Below are positions 1 through 14,180 of a stretch of DNA of 64,000 nucleotides, in pieces; within the stretch, counting starts at the first letter, position 1, and the number at the start of each line of letters is the position of its first letter. The notes under the pieces are model-generated. The model was given only the letters and a program-made list of their open reading frames with translations. It was not told the DNA's origin and did no database searches. Both the position numbers and the translations under genes were made by a program. This DNA is from Pempheris klunzingeri (lineage: Eukaryota > Chordata > Actinopteri > Acropomatiformes > Pempheridae), in the NCBI RefSeq assembly GCF_042242105.1, contig NC_092032.1, positions 7,352,415-7,416,414 of the forward strand, written 5' to 3'.

Positions 1-71
1 GCCATGCTGCAACAACTGGCCATGAGAAGGCAGAAGAGCACGCCACCATACACACAGAAATGTGTGTGTGA

Positions 72-104
72 GAGGAAGAGAGAGAGAGAGAGAGAGAGAG
101 AGGG
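72..104. repeat. (AG)n microsatellite
   Basis: Nearly uninterrupted AG dinucleotides preceded by a short TG tract. Confidence 0.9.
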
Positions 105-1753
105 AGCATGTGCATTCAATTAAAGCTGAAGTATATTAAATTTGCACAGCTTTAGCAGCACTCCAATCTGAGGAGCTGCTCTGCATGTGTCCTTACAGCT
201 GTATGTATTTATTGTTTTATTTGGCTGACTTTCCATGCAACAGTGCTGGCATTCATCAAAGGCAATCAAAAAACAGCGTATAACACTAAAAGTATACTCC
301 AGGAGAAAGATGAGAAAAAAGGGACGTTTGAGCCAGTTAGAGCAGTTTTAGAACCATTTTTGGGGTTTAAATGAATTAAAATCCATAAGTAAAGACGTGT
401 AATTCTTTTCCATGTCATGTGTGTTGAAGCTACCTGATTTGCATCTCCATCCATGTGGACTTGCAGTGCAATATAACATGCCATGTCAGCCTTTTCAACT
501 GAATATAAACTACTCACTTATTTCAATAACTAAGTAATTTAGTTCATGTATTTCAATAAGCTGTTTCAATAACTGATCATTGCTGCCATTTTTTCACTAT
601 TAGCATGACCACAGGAGACTGCTTGTTAGGAAAACAAATGAAAAGCCCTGTTTATCTTCCCAAGAGACAGTTTTAGATGACTCACAGTTTGAGCACTTGT
701 ACAGTGTGGAAGGACATGAAACTGTCCAGTTAAATCTATACAGAAGACTAACAAGTGTGCTAGAAAAGATCATGTTTTCTAATGAAAAGTTAAAGGCACA
801 AGGTTACAAAAAACAAAGTGAGAAGGTAACTACATCACTGAGCTTGAAGGGGTTAAATTGTGCAAAATGCACTTTTTAATGGCTTTTCAACATAAACACA
901 CTGGGTCCCCAGTGTGTCTAAACACCCTCAAAGTATTTTCCTCCTGCATCATTTTTCACTAAACTTTTGTGAAAATGCTCCGATTTGGCTTCACTTTTGA
1001 CGTCACATCTGTTATATATGTGACCTCCTTCAGCTGTTCAGCAGGATGACTGTAAACTTAAATTGTGTTGTTGTCATCTGCAAAAACCAGCATGACATTC
1101 TTCGTGCTCTTCCACCATCTGAGGAAGTAAAGACTGAGCAGAATTATTTTATTTTTGATGGAAATGTCCTCGTACTGACTGCAAAACACGACTGTTGTGT
1201 GTGTAACATTATCTTAGTTGGGACTTGCTTTCTTAATTAGGGCTCTTAACGGTACCAGGATGGATCGACCGACTTGTTGCACTTTATTTAGCAGGTTAGT
1301 CTGTTGAACTTGTGTTTGCATGTTACGTAGCTGCTGTGTTTCCCCTGACAGCAGAGCTGATGCACAGATGTATTACAAGACCTGGATACTGGACCCAAAA
1401 TTGCACCTATTCAGTCCAAAAAGAATTTCTCGCCTGGCACATAAGCCAAAAAAAATCTCTGGCTTCTGACTCCAGGTCATGAAGCCCAATGAATATGCAC
1501 AGTACTGTTAATCCCATCATGCTGTTAGCCCAGCCAGGCTGGTGATTGGCTCGTACCACAGCACTGATGCTATTCAGGGGGGGAAAAAAAAGACTTCTGA
1601 GCTTTGACTGACAATATACAATACAGGGTAACAACATAGATTTGGAGGTGTCTTGTCCAGATTTCTCTTTTGATGAAATTAGTTTCCACACACTTAGATC
1701 AATGCAGTAAATAACTTTAAAGAGACATCTCTTTTACAATGGTGCTCTATAAG

Positions 1754-2000
1754 TTGGTGGGCGGAGCCTGCTCAGGCTTGTGGGAGCTGACCAATCAGAG
1801 CAGACTGGGCTTTCACGGAGGAGGGCCTTAAAGAGACAGGAGCAAAAAAATGGAGCATTGAGAAAGATGCTGAAAAGATCAGTATGCATAGTGTGGGAAA
1901 ATTAATGTCAAATTTGAACATTACAGTATGTGAACATATTCTAGTAGAACCCTCAAATACAAGTATGAAGCTGAAATTGACCAGAATATTGCTCCTTTAA
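1754..2000 (-). repeat. Teleost dispersed non-autonomous repeat
   Basis: Recognised from family memory as one of the commonest short interspersed repeats of percomorph genomes. On the minus strand it begins TTTAAAGGAGCAATATT, continues with a CATACTTGTATTTGAGGG and TTCTACTAGAA stretch, then CTGTCTCTTTAAGGCCC, then CAGTCTGCTCTGATTGGTC, and ends near GGCTCCGCCCACC. There is no coding potential. I cannot assign the class securely. Confidence 0.7.
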
Positions 2001-3546
2001 AACTGTGCCACTAGGGAGAGGGAAAGCTAAAGGTTACACTATTTATAAAACTGTATTTGCAGTTTATATCAATCACTTCCAGATTCTGCGTCAGATTTAG
2101 ATGAATTCAGCAACTACGATGCCATGCTGTTTTAGTGTATGAAGCAGCTTTATGCATGAGGAGTGCATCTCATGGCAACCAAACTAACTTTTAAATGTAT
2201 GCAAAGCCAATGGAGAGCCCCTTTAGTATAATAAAACAGTAACTTTTTATTTTTTCTAAATTCATAGTGTCAGTTCCACGTGCAGCTCAAGTGTCTCTCC
2301 TCTCTTCACTGTTCCTACAGTACATACCTCCCTCCTCCCTTCACCCCATCCAAGGAGGGGAGGCAGATGTATAGCCAACAGGACACAGCCACAGTTCTGC
2401 CTCCAGCCCTGACCTCCTCCGATGACAACCATATGCTGCTCTATTAAATATGTATGGCTGTGGGAAGAACCTGACGTGAGAAATTCAATATGGTCCAACA
2501 TCCTAAAGGAGTCACAGCAGTGAAGACTTGTGCTCCATATGGTTTAATCTGAAGCTGATGTCAAAATCTTCACACATTTAGATCACTGATCTTATAAGTG
2601 TGACTAAAACAAGATTCATTTTCATTCATGTTGTTTCTGCTCGACATATCAACAATGAAATACCAGCTGTTAGCCAATTATTTACTGAGTCTATCATTTA
2701 TTTCCTTGAGGATTTTCTTTCTATTTTTTGTTCCGTTTCTTAAGAGTTGATGTAATTCCTCCAAGGTCAAAGACAGTCAGCCCGTTACTTGAGTGGGAAA
2801 CACATGTTGGAAAAAAGCCAAAGTGAAGACATGGTTGTTCTATTGTATGTACGTGGAGGACAAGACAAAGCAATGATTTCCTCATGTTCATGTTCAAATA
2901 GTTTTATTTTATAGTTTTGTACTTTTCATAGTTTTTATGTTTATTTTGTTTGTAATTTTTGTTTTCAATTCAGTTTACGTGCAGTTAGTCTCAAGGGCGA
3001 GTTTGCTGGTTTAAGTTATTTAGACATCCCAGTCTAAATAAATATATATACACTTATGCCTAACTAAAGACATTTTCTGTATATTTTTAATAGTTTTGGT
3101 TTTTATTTTTATTTCAGTTAACAAATATGATTTTTGATAAGGATAAGTTTATACACCTAGTTTTAGGTCTTGGTTTGGTTTTAGTTACTTATAATAATAA
3201 CTGTGAGTCAGACTTCCAGTGTAAGTGTATGTAATATTATATGTATGAAGTGCAAATGCATGAAATCTGTAAAACTACTTCCACTACTTTCACGCGTTTG
3301 CACTGCTTCAGAAGCTGATGATTGGACTTACTACCTGATTCCATCATTTTAAAGATGATAGTTACCACTGCAAGGATACACCACGGGTCAGTCTAAGGTG
3401 ATATACAGTTTGGAGTTCAAATTCTGTACAATCCAACTGGATGGTAGGGTTGAGGGCTCAAAGGGGATGTTTACTAAGTCACAGAATTACACTCACAGGA
3501 GCGTCAATATAATATCTTTGATGATGTCATGTCCAAACTAAGCTAT

Positions 3547-3761
3547 TTAACCCTTACATACTGTTCAGGTCAAATTTGAGCCGTTTCAAAACATTATAAA
3601 AAGTGACATTTCAGTGACATGGCAGGAAGACTTGGTGTGCATAGGCTATTTAGACACTCTAAATAGATCTGTAGTTCAAAATTTGGTATAGACACTTACT
3701 ATGAGGGAATTCTTGGACCATGCTGTGAAGGCATAAAATATGAACAGTATGTAAAGGTTAA
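3547..3761. mobile_element. TTAA-flanked MITE, piggyBac-like, 207 bp
   Basis: TTAA at 3547-3550 and 3758-3761 bracket a 207-bp element (3551-3757). The left end is CCCTTACATACTGTTCA and the right end, inverted, is CCTTTACATACTGTTCA, 16 of 17 identical. A subterminal GGTCAAATTTGAGCC palindrome follows the left end. There is no coding capacity. The target site and termini indicate mobilisation by a piggyBac transposase of a different family from the one at 14.2-15.8 kb. Confidence 0.85.
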
Positions 3762-4843
3762 GTGTGTAAAGGAATCTTTTTCCCCAGAGTCTTAAAATCT
3801 TAAAATGCTGACAGAGGGCGTACAGAGGTAGATGGTGCTTTTCGAAAACCGTGAAGCGAGCTAGCCTAGTAAGGGCTATTCATACAGCTGAATGCATAGC
3901 AGAGCCTTTATTATGTTGCTTTTACCACGATCATAAAATACGTTTTGCATCATCAGTGCAAAAGATTAATATGTCGCGTTTATGGACCATAATTAAATTA
4001 GTAAAATAAAATAATTAAACAATTTCATGTTCATTCAGGAAGAGAAAACTGAAAAACATGTGAATGAGAACAGCTATATAGTGAATTTGGCTGGATAAAA
4101 ACACAAAAATCATACTTCAGCATGAGGGTGGAAACCTTCTACACTATATTCTCCCAGTGAATACATGGTCAGTGATGTCATGCTGCTGAGATGCACCTTT
4201 CAGTTCTCAGGTTACGATAATTTTCAGATCGAGTATCAGGTTATTAACTCCAGGGCCAAACAGGCGCAGCAGAGGTGTAATCATCCAATAGAAAGTCACT
4301 GCATGATATCACCTTCTAGTGAACCTCTGTGAGGATGAACCCATACAGCACCCACTCACAGTAACATATCACAGTCAGTCACAGTCAAATACATGCGTTG
4401 CAGCAGGTGATGGGAAACTTTAAATGTCAAATGAGTCATGCCTTCTACGAGCTCTCTCGCTGTTCCATGTTATGTTTCTCTTTCTTATGGTACATTGGAG
4501 AAACAGCTGATGACTCGCTAGACATTATTATTGTGATGAATTATTATCAAATCAGCAGCAGATGCTCTGAATTCTCTGGTGAAGGGATTTTATTTGTATC
4601 TCCAAAACATTTGTGGTGATTTCTGCTTTATTTTCGCTCTCTGTGTCAATAGTAAAGCTAAATGTTGTCCAAAAACAATGGAAATGAGCACAATGGCTCT
4701 GGCAAAAAAAAACCCATGTAAACACTCAAGAAAAAGATGAGAGCAAAACAAAAATGACTAAACGAACAAGATAATGATAGTGGAGTACAGTCACTTCCTC
4801 ACATTTTATGTCCCCGAAGAACGCAATAGAATGTATTCTAGGT

Positions 4844-4998
4844 AAAAAAAAAAAAAAAAAAACACGACGTCAGTTCGAGCTGATGTGAACATGAAGGTGT
4901 GAAATCAGTGGCAAGTGAAGAATAGCAGAACACATGAAAAGAAAGTGTGGGAGGCATCTACGTTCTAGGAAGAGCTGTGAAAAAAAAAAAAAAAAAAA
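4844..4998. repeat. Two A19 tracts 117 bp apart
   Basis: Runs of nineteen A at 4844-4862 and 4980-4998. The spacer between them shows no recognised retroposon. Confidence 0.85.
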
Positions 4999-5599
4999 CG
5001 CCAGAGAAATGTAAGGACTGACGAAAATGCCCTAAGACAGAGCGAGAGACACAATTCCAACAATCTGGCAGCGAGGACCTTGAAATATTTCCATCATGCG
5101 ATCGATAAAAACACTTTTTTACCGTATGCAAGCCTGTAATTCCCCAGATAGTTGTTCACAAACTTGACAACTTATTTCTTTCCTCCAGAGAGACACACTT
5201 TAAAACGCACCCTGTTCCTGTTCGAGCCACAGGTCTGTCTGTGAGTGATGGAGGAAAGTGCAGAGGTGAAGGTCGTCTTCCTGCCATATATTAAAGCAGC
5301 GCCACAATGAGTTTGACCTTTCAGCACATCAACCTCGCCCAAATACCAAAACACTTATGTTAACCATGGTGACACCGGGACCCCGCTGCCTTTCATTTAC
5401 CGTAATAAAATGCATTAAAGCAGCTGCACACGCAATCACACTGACCTCACACGTCAGTGCACACAGTACACGCGCTGCATACACAAACTCACATGTAGAC
5501 AGTATGTGCATACAAATAAACTCAACTGTGCTAAGTGAGGGCTTGAAACCATAGTGGTGCATTAACTGCAATACTGTTTATTACTTAATACTAAATACT

Positions 5600-5690
5600 G
5601 TGATTATACACCACTGAAAACATACTTATATCAAATTCCATCTGTGCCACTGGATCTGCCTAAATCCTACACACTGCACCTTTAGGTAAG
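5600..5690. repeat. End fragment of a teleost dispersed repeat (tentative)
   Basis: The phrase TAAATCCTACACACTGCACC followed by TTTA resembles the terminal segment of a common fish MITE-like repeat. Only this end is recognisable. Confidence 0.35.
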
Positions 5691-6479
5691 ATTTTGACTA
5701 CAGGATTTTTGTTTCCTCTACAGTATTTTTACACTGTGGTATTGCTGGTTTTACTTTTAAAAATCTGGGTATTTCTTTCACCAAAGAGCGCCAGTTAACA
5801 TTTTGTCCTCCATGAATTGAAGAATCCTCTTCCCAGTTTGTCTATAATAAATGTGTCTCTCCATCTTAATTTTAAAGTGAACGTTTTAGCATTAGTGCAC
5901 ATTTACCTGCTGTTTATTCATGTCAGACTGCAGGCCAGATGATGACCCTTGAACTGCCAGTATGTTGTGTCACTCCTTTGGTATATCCTTTGATGATAGA
6001 AAATGACCAAAAGGACATTTTATGTGCAGTATAAAACGGTAAGAATTGCTACTTTATTCACGCCACAACACAGCATCCAGTCTGTGAGCTCACAGCTGAG
6101 AAAAACAACCCTCCTCCCTAATTAAAGCTGATGTTTTCCCCCCATCTTCCCCCGAACCCAAGTGAAGCTTCTGTTAACAGGATGTGATATTTGAAGTGAT
6201 CAGTGGTGATTGTCTGCTGACTCACCACAACAGGAGCTCAGAATGAGGCTCATGAGTCATCGGCAGAAAAAAGGTCAGCCCAACTGGACATTTAGCTACA
6301 AAATGGCACTCAAGAGAAGAGAAAAGAAGAGAAGAGAAGTTAATTTTGCTCTGCTGGATCTTCAGTTTAAAAACTCGTCTGGCCCTCTATAAAAATGGCT
6401 CACAGCTCCTGCATGATGATTCACTCTGATGATGAAATGACTGTACGGCTTGAAAAGAGATATAGAGCTTCGCACTGGG

Positions 6480-6650
6480 AATGATAGATGATAAGCAGCA
6501 TTCTGAATCGTTAATTCTGCTGTAATTAATATTGATTAGATTAGCTGGCAATAATCCATGCTTATCTGCAGAGGATAATATGGGTTGGAGTGCGCATAAA
6601 CAACTCCGGGGCCAAATTGAAATAACAATATTTTAATAATGAGTTAGAGG
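6480..6650. promoter_or_regulatory. Homeodomain-site-rich non-coding block (possible conserved element)
   Basis: Dense TAATTA/TTAAT, TGATTAGATTAG and CAATAATCC words with no frame of interest and no repeat character. This resembles developmental enhancers, but conservation cannot be judged from one sequence. Confidence 0.25.
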
Positions 6651-9600
6651 AGACTAACAGACAGAGTCAGTCACCTTTCTGTGGAGCTGAGTTTGAAGAT
6701 TAAAAACGCAGTTGTTTGCTTTTATGATATATCCCACAGCAATCAGGTTAATTATCCACATTGCTCATTTCTTTTATGGCATTGTTTGTTCTGTGGATAT
6801 GTTTATTTTACAATGCTTTTTACTTCGGTTAAGTGGAAGTCCAACAGCTCACAACAAACACCACTTCAGTCCGTATGGGAAAACCTTTTTCTTCCTCTCC
6901 CTCTCCCTCCCTCTCCCTCTCTTTTTAATAAATCCCTCAGGGCACTCAAAGCAGCTTTGCTTCCCCACAGTCTGTTATGTTTATCTGCAGCAGCACATCT
7001 CTTTGGTTTTTATAGTCTTTGTTTCTCCTTAGGATCTGCTTATGCCTGACTGGGCCCCGCACTTTTAAAATGATGAAGGGGAGCGCAAAGTGTTTAGGAA
7101 GGCGATCTTTTATTTGTGCAATGTGCTCATGGTTATTGTTTCCATTTGTTATCAGCTCACAGCAGCTGGACAGAGAAATGTGAAGAGAATTCGAAAAAAG
7201 AGTGACAAGTTAACGTGAGTCCGACTGAGTTGTTCTCCGCACAAAACAACATGCCTAAGTGATTGACACTGGGCATCTGCTGTACGGAGCCCTGAAGTGT
7301 TCAATTTGAAATAAATAAATTAACAGAGAGCTCAAGTGAAAGTGGAACTTCATTCAAAAGTCACACTGATTTTTGTAATTACCCTAAAATCCAGTAGTCA
7401 ACAGTATTTCATGTGGCTAAAAATCAGCTTCATCTATTCTATTCACAATCGCAGCTAAGTTGAAAAGATGACGATATGCAGATAAATATACAGCTGACAG
7501 CGACATAAGCAGACTTCCATGTGGTTCCATACTTGTACATTTCAGGGGAGCAGTAGTTTTTGTACGCTCACACAGTAATTGTTTAACTTTAAATGCTGTA
7601 GCAGATACCAATTTGTCTTCTCGGGAACATGTCGGAACATCTTTTCCGGCCAATAAAAGAAATGATCAATGAGAGATCGCATGTCGAATGGAAATGATGA
7701 AATACATAACCGCAACATTGCTTTCTAATTGTCGCTTTTCATGCTAGTGATGTTGTCACCACTGTCCCCTCACATGTCCCCAGCCTAACGTCACCTGAGG
7801 CAAGCAAGCTCAACAATTAACTAGTTGATCAGTTATCACATCAGTGCTTTGAATTAAAAAAAAAAAAAAGTGACACGTTCCTGAGACTCATTCTGTGCGA
7901 TCGCCACGGATACGCATACATAGCTGTCTGAGATGGCGACCCCGCTGATGCTTATGTGACGTCGAGCAGAGACAGTGAGACAGTGTCATGAGGACATTAT
8001 TAAATAAAAAGTGAAATAAAAATGTAATTTCAAAAGAACGTCTTCACTAACTAAATACGGACCTTTTGAAAACTAAAGGAAATAAAGAATAATTATATAT
8101 TTCATAATAATGAGGCTTTTACTTCTTACAAAATCTCACCATTTATTGGTTTATATATATTTTGCACACTTATTTTTCATTTATTTAGCACTGAACCCTT
8201 TGCGCCTCCTTACTATTGAACATATTGATTGATAATATTATGGTTTGCTGCAGCCACAGTTTTTCAGCCTGCATTAGCTGGGAAAACACCTTAGTGTACA
8301 TCTTGGGGGAGCTGGAGTGCAGGTCAGTGAGGTTACAGCTCAAGAGCCTATTTAAGCCTCAGAAAACACATTTTACTTTAAGAACATGTGCTCGTTAGCT
8401 AATTCGAGCATTTATGAATTCTTAAAAGCAGCTACATATTCAAGGAAAAGAATCGCTTGCAGTTGAATTTTGAATTTTTTATGAGCTTTGGACGGTCAAA
8501 TCTCAACAAAGTAAAGCTTCTCCTGTCCTCTGACACGAGTTCTGCTGGAGTGAGGTGAATTTAATCAAATGATTCTGTGTAAATGAAACCTCTCATTAGG
8601 CCCACTCAGTGAGAGAAATATGGAGTATTGATATGGGCAGCAGTGGGTTGCTACCCTCAAGTGCTCTTATAATTAAATTCACCTTTATTCCTCTTACCAT
8701 CAGTTGTTGACATGGTGTCCATGCTCTGCACCAACTTCCCTTAAGACACATCCACTAATGGTCACATGATCTCAGCAGCTGTGTGGAGTATTACTGGAAT
8801 TAGATAACCAATCAGGTTTGTCTATTGACTGATGTAATATGAACCAAGAGATCCACGGATGTTCAACACACAGGCGTGACTGCACTTCAATAACAGAGAC
8901 CTGTTTTACATGGTTTTTTTGAGATAAATATTTTGTTGCCGTCGATGAGTTTATGAATTGAGCGAAATGGAAGAATTGATGTTCCTATAAACATGTAACT
9001 CTGGCATCATCGAACGAACCGGCTTGTTTTTGTGGCTCTCTGGTTCATTCTTCCTCTGGAGAACATTGCGTCAATGAGTTATTGTAGTCTTGTTGTGTGT
9101 GGGCTTTCTGCTGATTAAACTATCTCACACCTCTATTCATCACAGACACTGAGGCACTGGGACACAGAGACGGGTTTGCATGAGTGAACCTGTGAGGATA
9201 TGAATCGTCCATTGGGATCACCAGGAACTACATTCATATTAGGTGACTCGGAAGTCCGCGATTTACATATTTCTAGTTTTTGACGGGAGAGTTGAGTTTG
9301 CTTCCTATTTCTTTCTAACAATTATCGTTCTACTACAACTACAAAGCCTTAAGCTTTATTTAGTATGTATTTAGGAGTTACACCGTACCTATGTGCATAT
9401 GTGCGCTTCCTCAGAAATCTAACACTGAGGCCGCGGTGGCTCGAGAGATACCACATGGAGACAGCAAGAGCTGTGACTGGTCAGCATGGACTAATTATGT
9501 TTTCTCCTACAAGTCTCTAATGCTGGTACAGACTGCTGAGAGTGAAGACAAGATGAGGCAGTTTGGAAAAAGGCTCTCTTATCTTGTTGTTTTCAGCAGC

Positions 9601-12600
9601 ACAGATCCAGACATTTCCACTACAAACCATCTGCTCACAGTGATCACCGTCACAGTGGATGAAACGGGATCCCCTCCAGACATGTTTAAAGCACATAAAA
9701 ATACTCCGCTTTGAATAATATTTTGTGCCTGACAACTAACTTTATTACAAACCCAAATGCTAATTTTGAAACAGCATATCTTGCTAAATTTCCAAGCATT
9801 CATTTATAAAGGGTGTTGATTTTCAAGGTCTAAACAGCTTAAATAACTCTGCTGATCAGCAGAATCACTAAACATACAGAAGCTACATGCCCACATGCCT
9901 CGTTCTGTATATAAAATGCTTTTCACAGGTCATACATTTCACAAATTTGAGTTTTTCGATGGTCAGCATTGTTTCGACACAATTTCCCTGAAGGTTTCCC
10001 CCAAAGAACAACACAGACAAAACGGTTTATACTTTAGTTCTTAATAATACACACAGAAAGAGTTGTGGATATGCTGATAAAAAGTGGTTGAAAATGAATG
10101 GAAGTATGGCCATTCTCCTGAATCTAAGCTTACAAATCCATCTCAGTGTTCTGTAAAAAGCCCTCCCTCAGTAACAAACAGCAGAGCAAAGCTTTAGCGG
10201 TTGGCTACAGCCACAAATGAACTCTCCAAACAAGAGAACTAAAGAATATGACAGTTTTGCCGCCGATGGATTATACCCTAATGTCCAAAGTCAGGCGAAG
10301 GTTTCCTTGGACTTTAATCCCTGTCTGATTTGAAATCTATTTATGTCCTTTTTTCCCCCCTCCAGCTTCTCCCAGCGCTCTCAGAGCTGCTGTTGATGGT
10401 ATTTTGAACAGTGGAGGGCTTAAATTTCATCAAGACTTCTGGGGAAGATTAAGAGTAACACTTTGGGGGTTGACAGCTGATCCCTGAACAGCCTGCGGTG
10501 CGTATGCCAGCGTATCTGTGTCATTAGGACAAACACAATCAAGTGTCTGGCCTGAATTCACCTCAGCATCTGATGACACATTTACCCTTCTAACACCCTT
10601 TGCCTGGCAAAAACCTAGATTTGACTTGACCTCATTTGGAATTACATGCATATTTGTCACTTCCACATATTTTGTGTGATTTTTTTTTTACTCCCACTGT
10701 GTTATAAGCTTGATCTCTGATGATTCTGGTGAATATTTAGCAATCAGAATGTTTTTGTGTGGTGTAAGAGAACGCAACTGTGAGCACCCAGGATTAAAAT
10801 TCCCTGATCTGGTTTGCAGATTAGCATTAGGATGAGCATGTTTTGCTGTTTGTTTCTGACATGTCAAGCATCTCTTAGATGTTGGATTTGCCGGCTGACG
10901 TGATGGTTCACACATCATATTCCCAAGAAGCGTGTCATGACAAATGCATTAGCAGCAAGAGCAGGCTGTCTGTACGTTTTAGAGTAGAAGACAAAGAACT
11001 TAGAGCACACAGACGACTCCGACACGCTGCAACAACGGTTTTGTTTCTCTTTTTTCTTTCTCCATACACACACACGTGAACACTCATGTGTGTGTTAAAT
11101 CAAAGCAGGAGTATAAACGCGTCATACTAAGTGAGGAGGACACTTATTTCAAACTTCTAAGAGGCTAACTTTCACCTTCCGATTTAAACACACGAAAAGC
11201 ACAAAAAAGGTAAAAAAGGAAGCCCAAAATAGGGCTTTGCTTGTGCCACTCAGAAGAAAGACTGACATCCGTCTGCAGCACTGAGACAAGTGATGTGTCT
11301 TGTAATTGAATTCCTGTCAGATTTGCTTAATGTGCTTGCTGTCAACTTGTCAAAAACTTTTTTTATGCCTGTTAGCGTGCCCACATAATTGTGCCCACAT
11401 GGAGAAAGACACAGTTATGCACACATATATATGCACGCCCACAAATCATTTAAAATCCTGTCTCTCTCTTTCAGCTACAGTTCCAACCCTTAACCACCCG
11501 TCTTCTGCTACGGCGGTCTTTATCCGAAGCTGTGTTTGACGTTTGCTAGTTGTGGTGTCATCCAGCTTCCCGGTGATTCACTCCAGGACCACAGATGGAA
11601 GCGGCCCTGACTGGCATTGCCTTTTTTCATGCCTTCACAATTTGCAAACTCCATCCCATCAAGACGTTCCAGCGAGGTCTGACCTTATAAGGCAGAAGCA
11701 AGGCTCTTCAGAGGCGGCGAGGGAGAAAAAAAAAGCAACAGGTTTTATTTTGTTTGCTGCCATTCTGCCAGTAGCGCCGGTGCCAAGGCATGAATGGTCT
11801 GAGTGCAGCTTGCATCTGCAGGCGCTGGCACTTTTGTGTACTGAGCAGGAAACAGAGGCAGATTAAAGGCGGAGACAGAAACCAAATCATATGAAGATAA
11901 ATAAAAAAAATCAAAAAGCCACACAAATTGATATTTCAGGGATGGAGAGAGGAATTGTATCATCTTTCTTTCATGTGCGCTGTGATTTTGTTAAATAGGC
12001 CTGTCATGGTGTTCATTACTGTTTTGTCTCTCTTCCAAAAGCGTGCTTTCACCCCTGCCAGGGGTATTGGCACATGAATTAGTAGCATGTATAAATCAAC
12101 AATGCTGTGTGCCACTTCAGGTGTCAGGAGAAAAATATGGAACTTTGAGAGTTCTTTTGTGGAGACACACAATACCCCCAAACGTGATCACACACTCACA
12201 TTGTTAGCAAGGCGGGCGTGGACAGAAAGCTAAGAGAATAATGAGAGGCCTGATGCAGCACTGCAGTTTCTCTGGCCATTGACTGATGGGCCGGGGAGCT
12301 CATTGCATTAAGGAGAGAGGGATGGAGGAGTAGAGCACCACACAGTGAAACACGCCAGTGGAAATGCATCCCACAAACATAAATTACCTGCCAGCATCAA
12401 TTCCAGCTCCTGCATGTCACATTTATGTGAAAGGTTAAACAGAAACAAATGGTTGATTTGGCCCGGCGCTGAAGCTTTTCAGGGGACAGACTCAATTTGG
12501 CCGCGGGATCCCAGGACAGAGGTGACCACAGACGAGTGGGTGCTTTAGTGCTGATTTAAGAGCCGCGCCGTTGTGGTTTAGATGCACACTGACTAAGTAA

Positions 12601-13380
12601 TAAAGAAGTTTTGTTTCTAGATACAGTTTGCTGTGACGAAACTGTCTTGTCTTTACTCCAAGTTTGAGAAGCACCTTAGTTAACCTCAACTGCTGCTGAC
12701 AACTCACAACTTTTTGAGGAGATTTAGCGACTTTTCACACCCCCATAGCAGCAATTTCTCTAAAATAGGAAACAATGTGACACTTAAAGGCACAAGGTGA
12801 GAAACTGGTAGATTAGATGCTTATGCACCGTAAATATGTGCAGCCTGTTTTTCTAATCTCAAGAATTCTGATCATTTCAACACTATGTTGTTCCAGTCAT
12901 TATTATGCATTTATCTATGCTAATGGTCTACTTGATTAAATTGATCGGTTTTGTTTTTGAATACTTCTGTCCCTTTCCTTTTCCTGCCAGAAGCTCTCTG
13001 AAAGAAGAACTAACTAAGAACTAAACGTATTCCCCACAATGCCCAATAAATGTATGGAAATAATCTTCATAATGAATGCAAGACATGAATGCAGCATCTC
13101 AGAGGCCCGTTTCATCAACTTTACAATATATAAGCTACAATATATATTTGCAATATCATATAATTTCCTCTTTGTGACCCTGGCAGGAGCATGTAAGATC
13201 CCTGTATGACCTCACAAATGTATCTGCAATTTGTGAGCAATAATGACGGTGACACAGTGACAAGTTACACCCAATCAGAAAACTGATATCCACTGCTATA
13301 CTGGCAACTTATTGACAAATAATTTGCTCGACTGACATTTATTCTTGGACTCTTTGAGAATCAAGCCAAGACAGTGCACT

Positions 13381-13500
13381 GCTACAAGTACTACCACTAC
13401 TGCAGAAACTACTATTAAGACTTACAGTACTTATTATTACAGCACTGCAGCTGCTACTGCGTCTACTTCTGCCTGTGTGACTAATGCTGCAAACACTTGC
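13381..13500. repeat. Degenerate CTA/CTG trinucleotide-rich stretch
   Basis: Imperfect triplets such as ACTACCACTACTGC and CTGCTACTGCGTCTACT dominate. They open artificial frames on both strands (13339-13542). Confidence 0.5.
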
Positions 13501-14180
13501 TGCGAGTACAGCCACAGTTTGAGTTGTAAATTGTATCATTAATTAAAGCGGGATTATCAGATACAGTTGTAACCATGGTTTTAAATCTACTGATACAATG
13601 CACCGCCGGTGTAAAGCCTGGCTGTGCTGAAGGTGATTGATTTCTGACTTGCACGGAACGGAATTGCAATAATCAAATCGGCCCTGTAGTTAAACTTTTC
13701 ACCTCCACAGATGCAGGAACATGCTGGCATTTCCAATGTGCTGCCTCATTCCTTTCCCCTTTTCATTTAGATGGATTTTTTTCAGTTCGGCCAGATTAGA
13801 TGTACTGATACAATGACTCAAAATGATGTTATTGACGTCTTTGATGAGTTAATTACAGATTTGCGTAAAGGTCAGGGTGACAGCAGACATGAATCACTGA
13901 AGTGTACAGTAGGGGGTCCATTCCCCCTCCCTTCCTCTACGCACACGTTTCCCTCCTCAGCCTGCACGCTGGAGTGTATTTTCACATGTCACGTCATCAG
14001 AAACGCCATAGTTCCCATAATAGATGTTGAGGGTGTCCAAAGTAGCAGGTTATGGAAAAAGGTGTCGCACACAAGGATGAGTGACGCCAAAGAAAAAGGC
14101 TCATGTTGACATGCAAAGCTGCTGTGTTAAACCTGTAGGATGTGACATAATGAAAAGTACTTTGTCATATATATATTGAT

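Larger units (their letters stand above)
1..3546. other. Gene-free stretch
   Basis: No recognisable exon. It holds the (AG)n tract, the 1.75-2.0 kb repeat and an AT-rich segment (2890-3195) with TTTTAGTTTTTATTTCAGTTAAC-like words that look like another degenerate fish repeat. Open frames of 60-94 codons have no family features. Confidence 0.6.
3762..14180. other. Gene-free stretch
   Basis: No exon with coding character. The longest frames (107-122 codons at 6681-7049, 9391-9714 and 11543-11866) carry no recognised domain and lack splice context. Contents seen are the poly(A) tracts, a possible repeat end at 5.6 kb, a homeodomain-site-rich block at 6.5 kb and the CTA-rich stretch at 13.4 kb. 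Confidence 0.6.

Noticed and set aside
9391..9714. 107-codon open frame on the plus strand
   Set aside because: No family similarity that I recognise, and no promoter or splice signals; treated as fortuitous.
13339..13669. Overlapping Ser/Thr-rich frames on both strands
   Set aside because: Products of the degenerate CTA/CTG triplet stretch.
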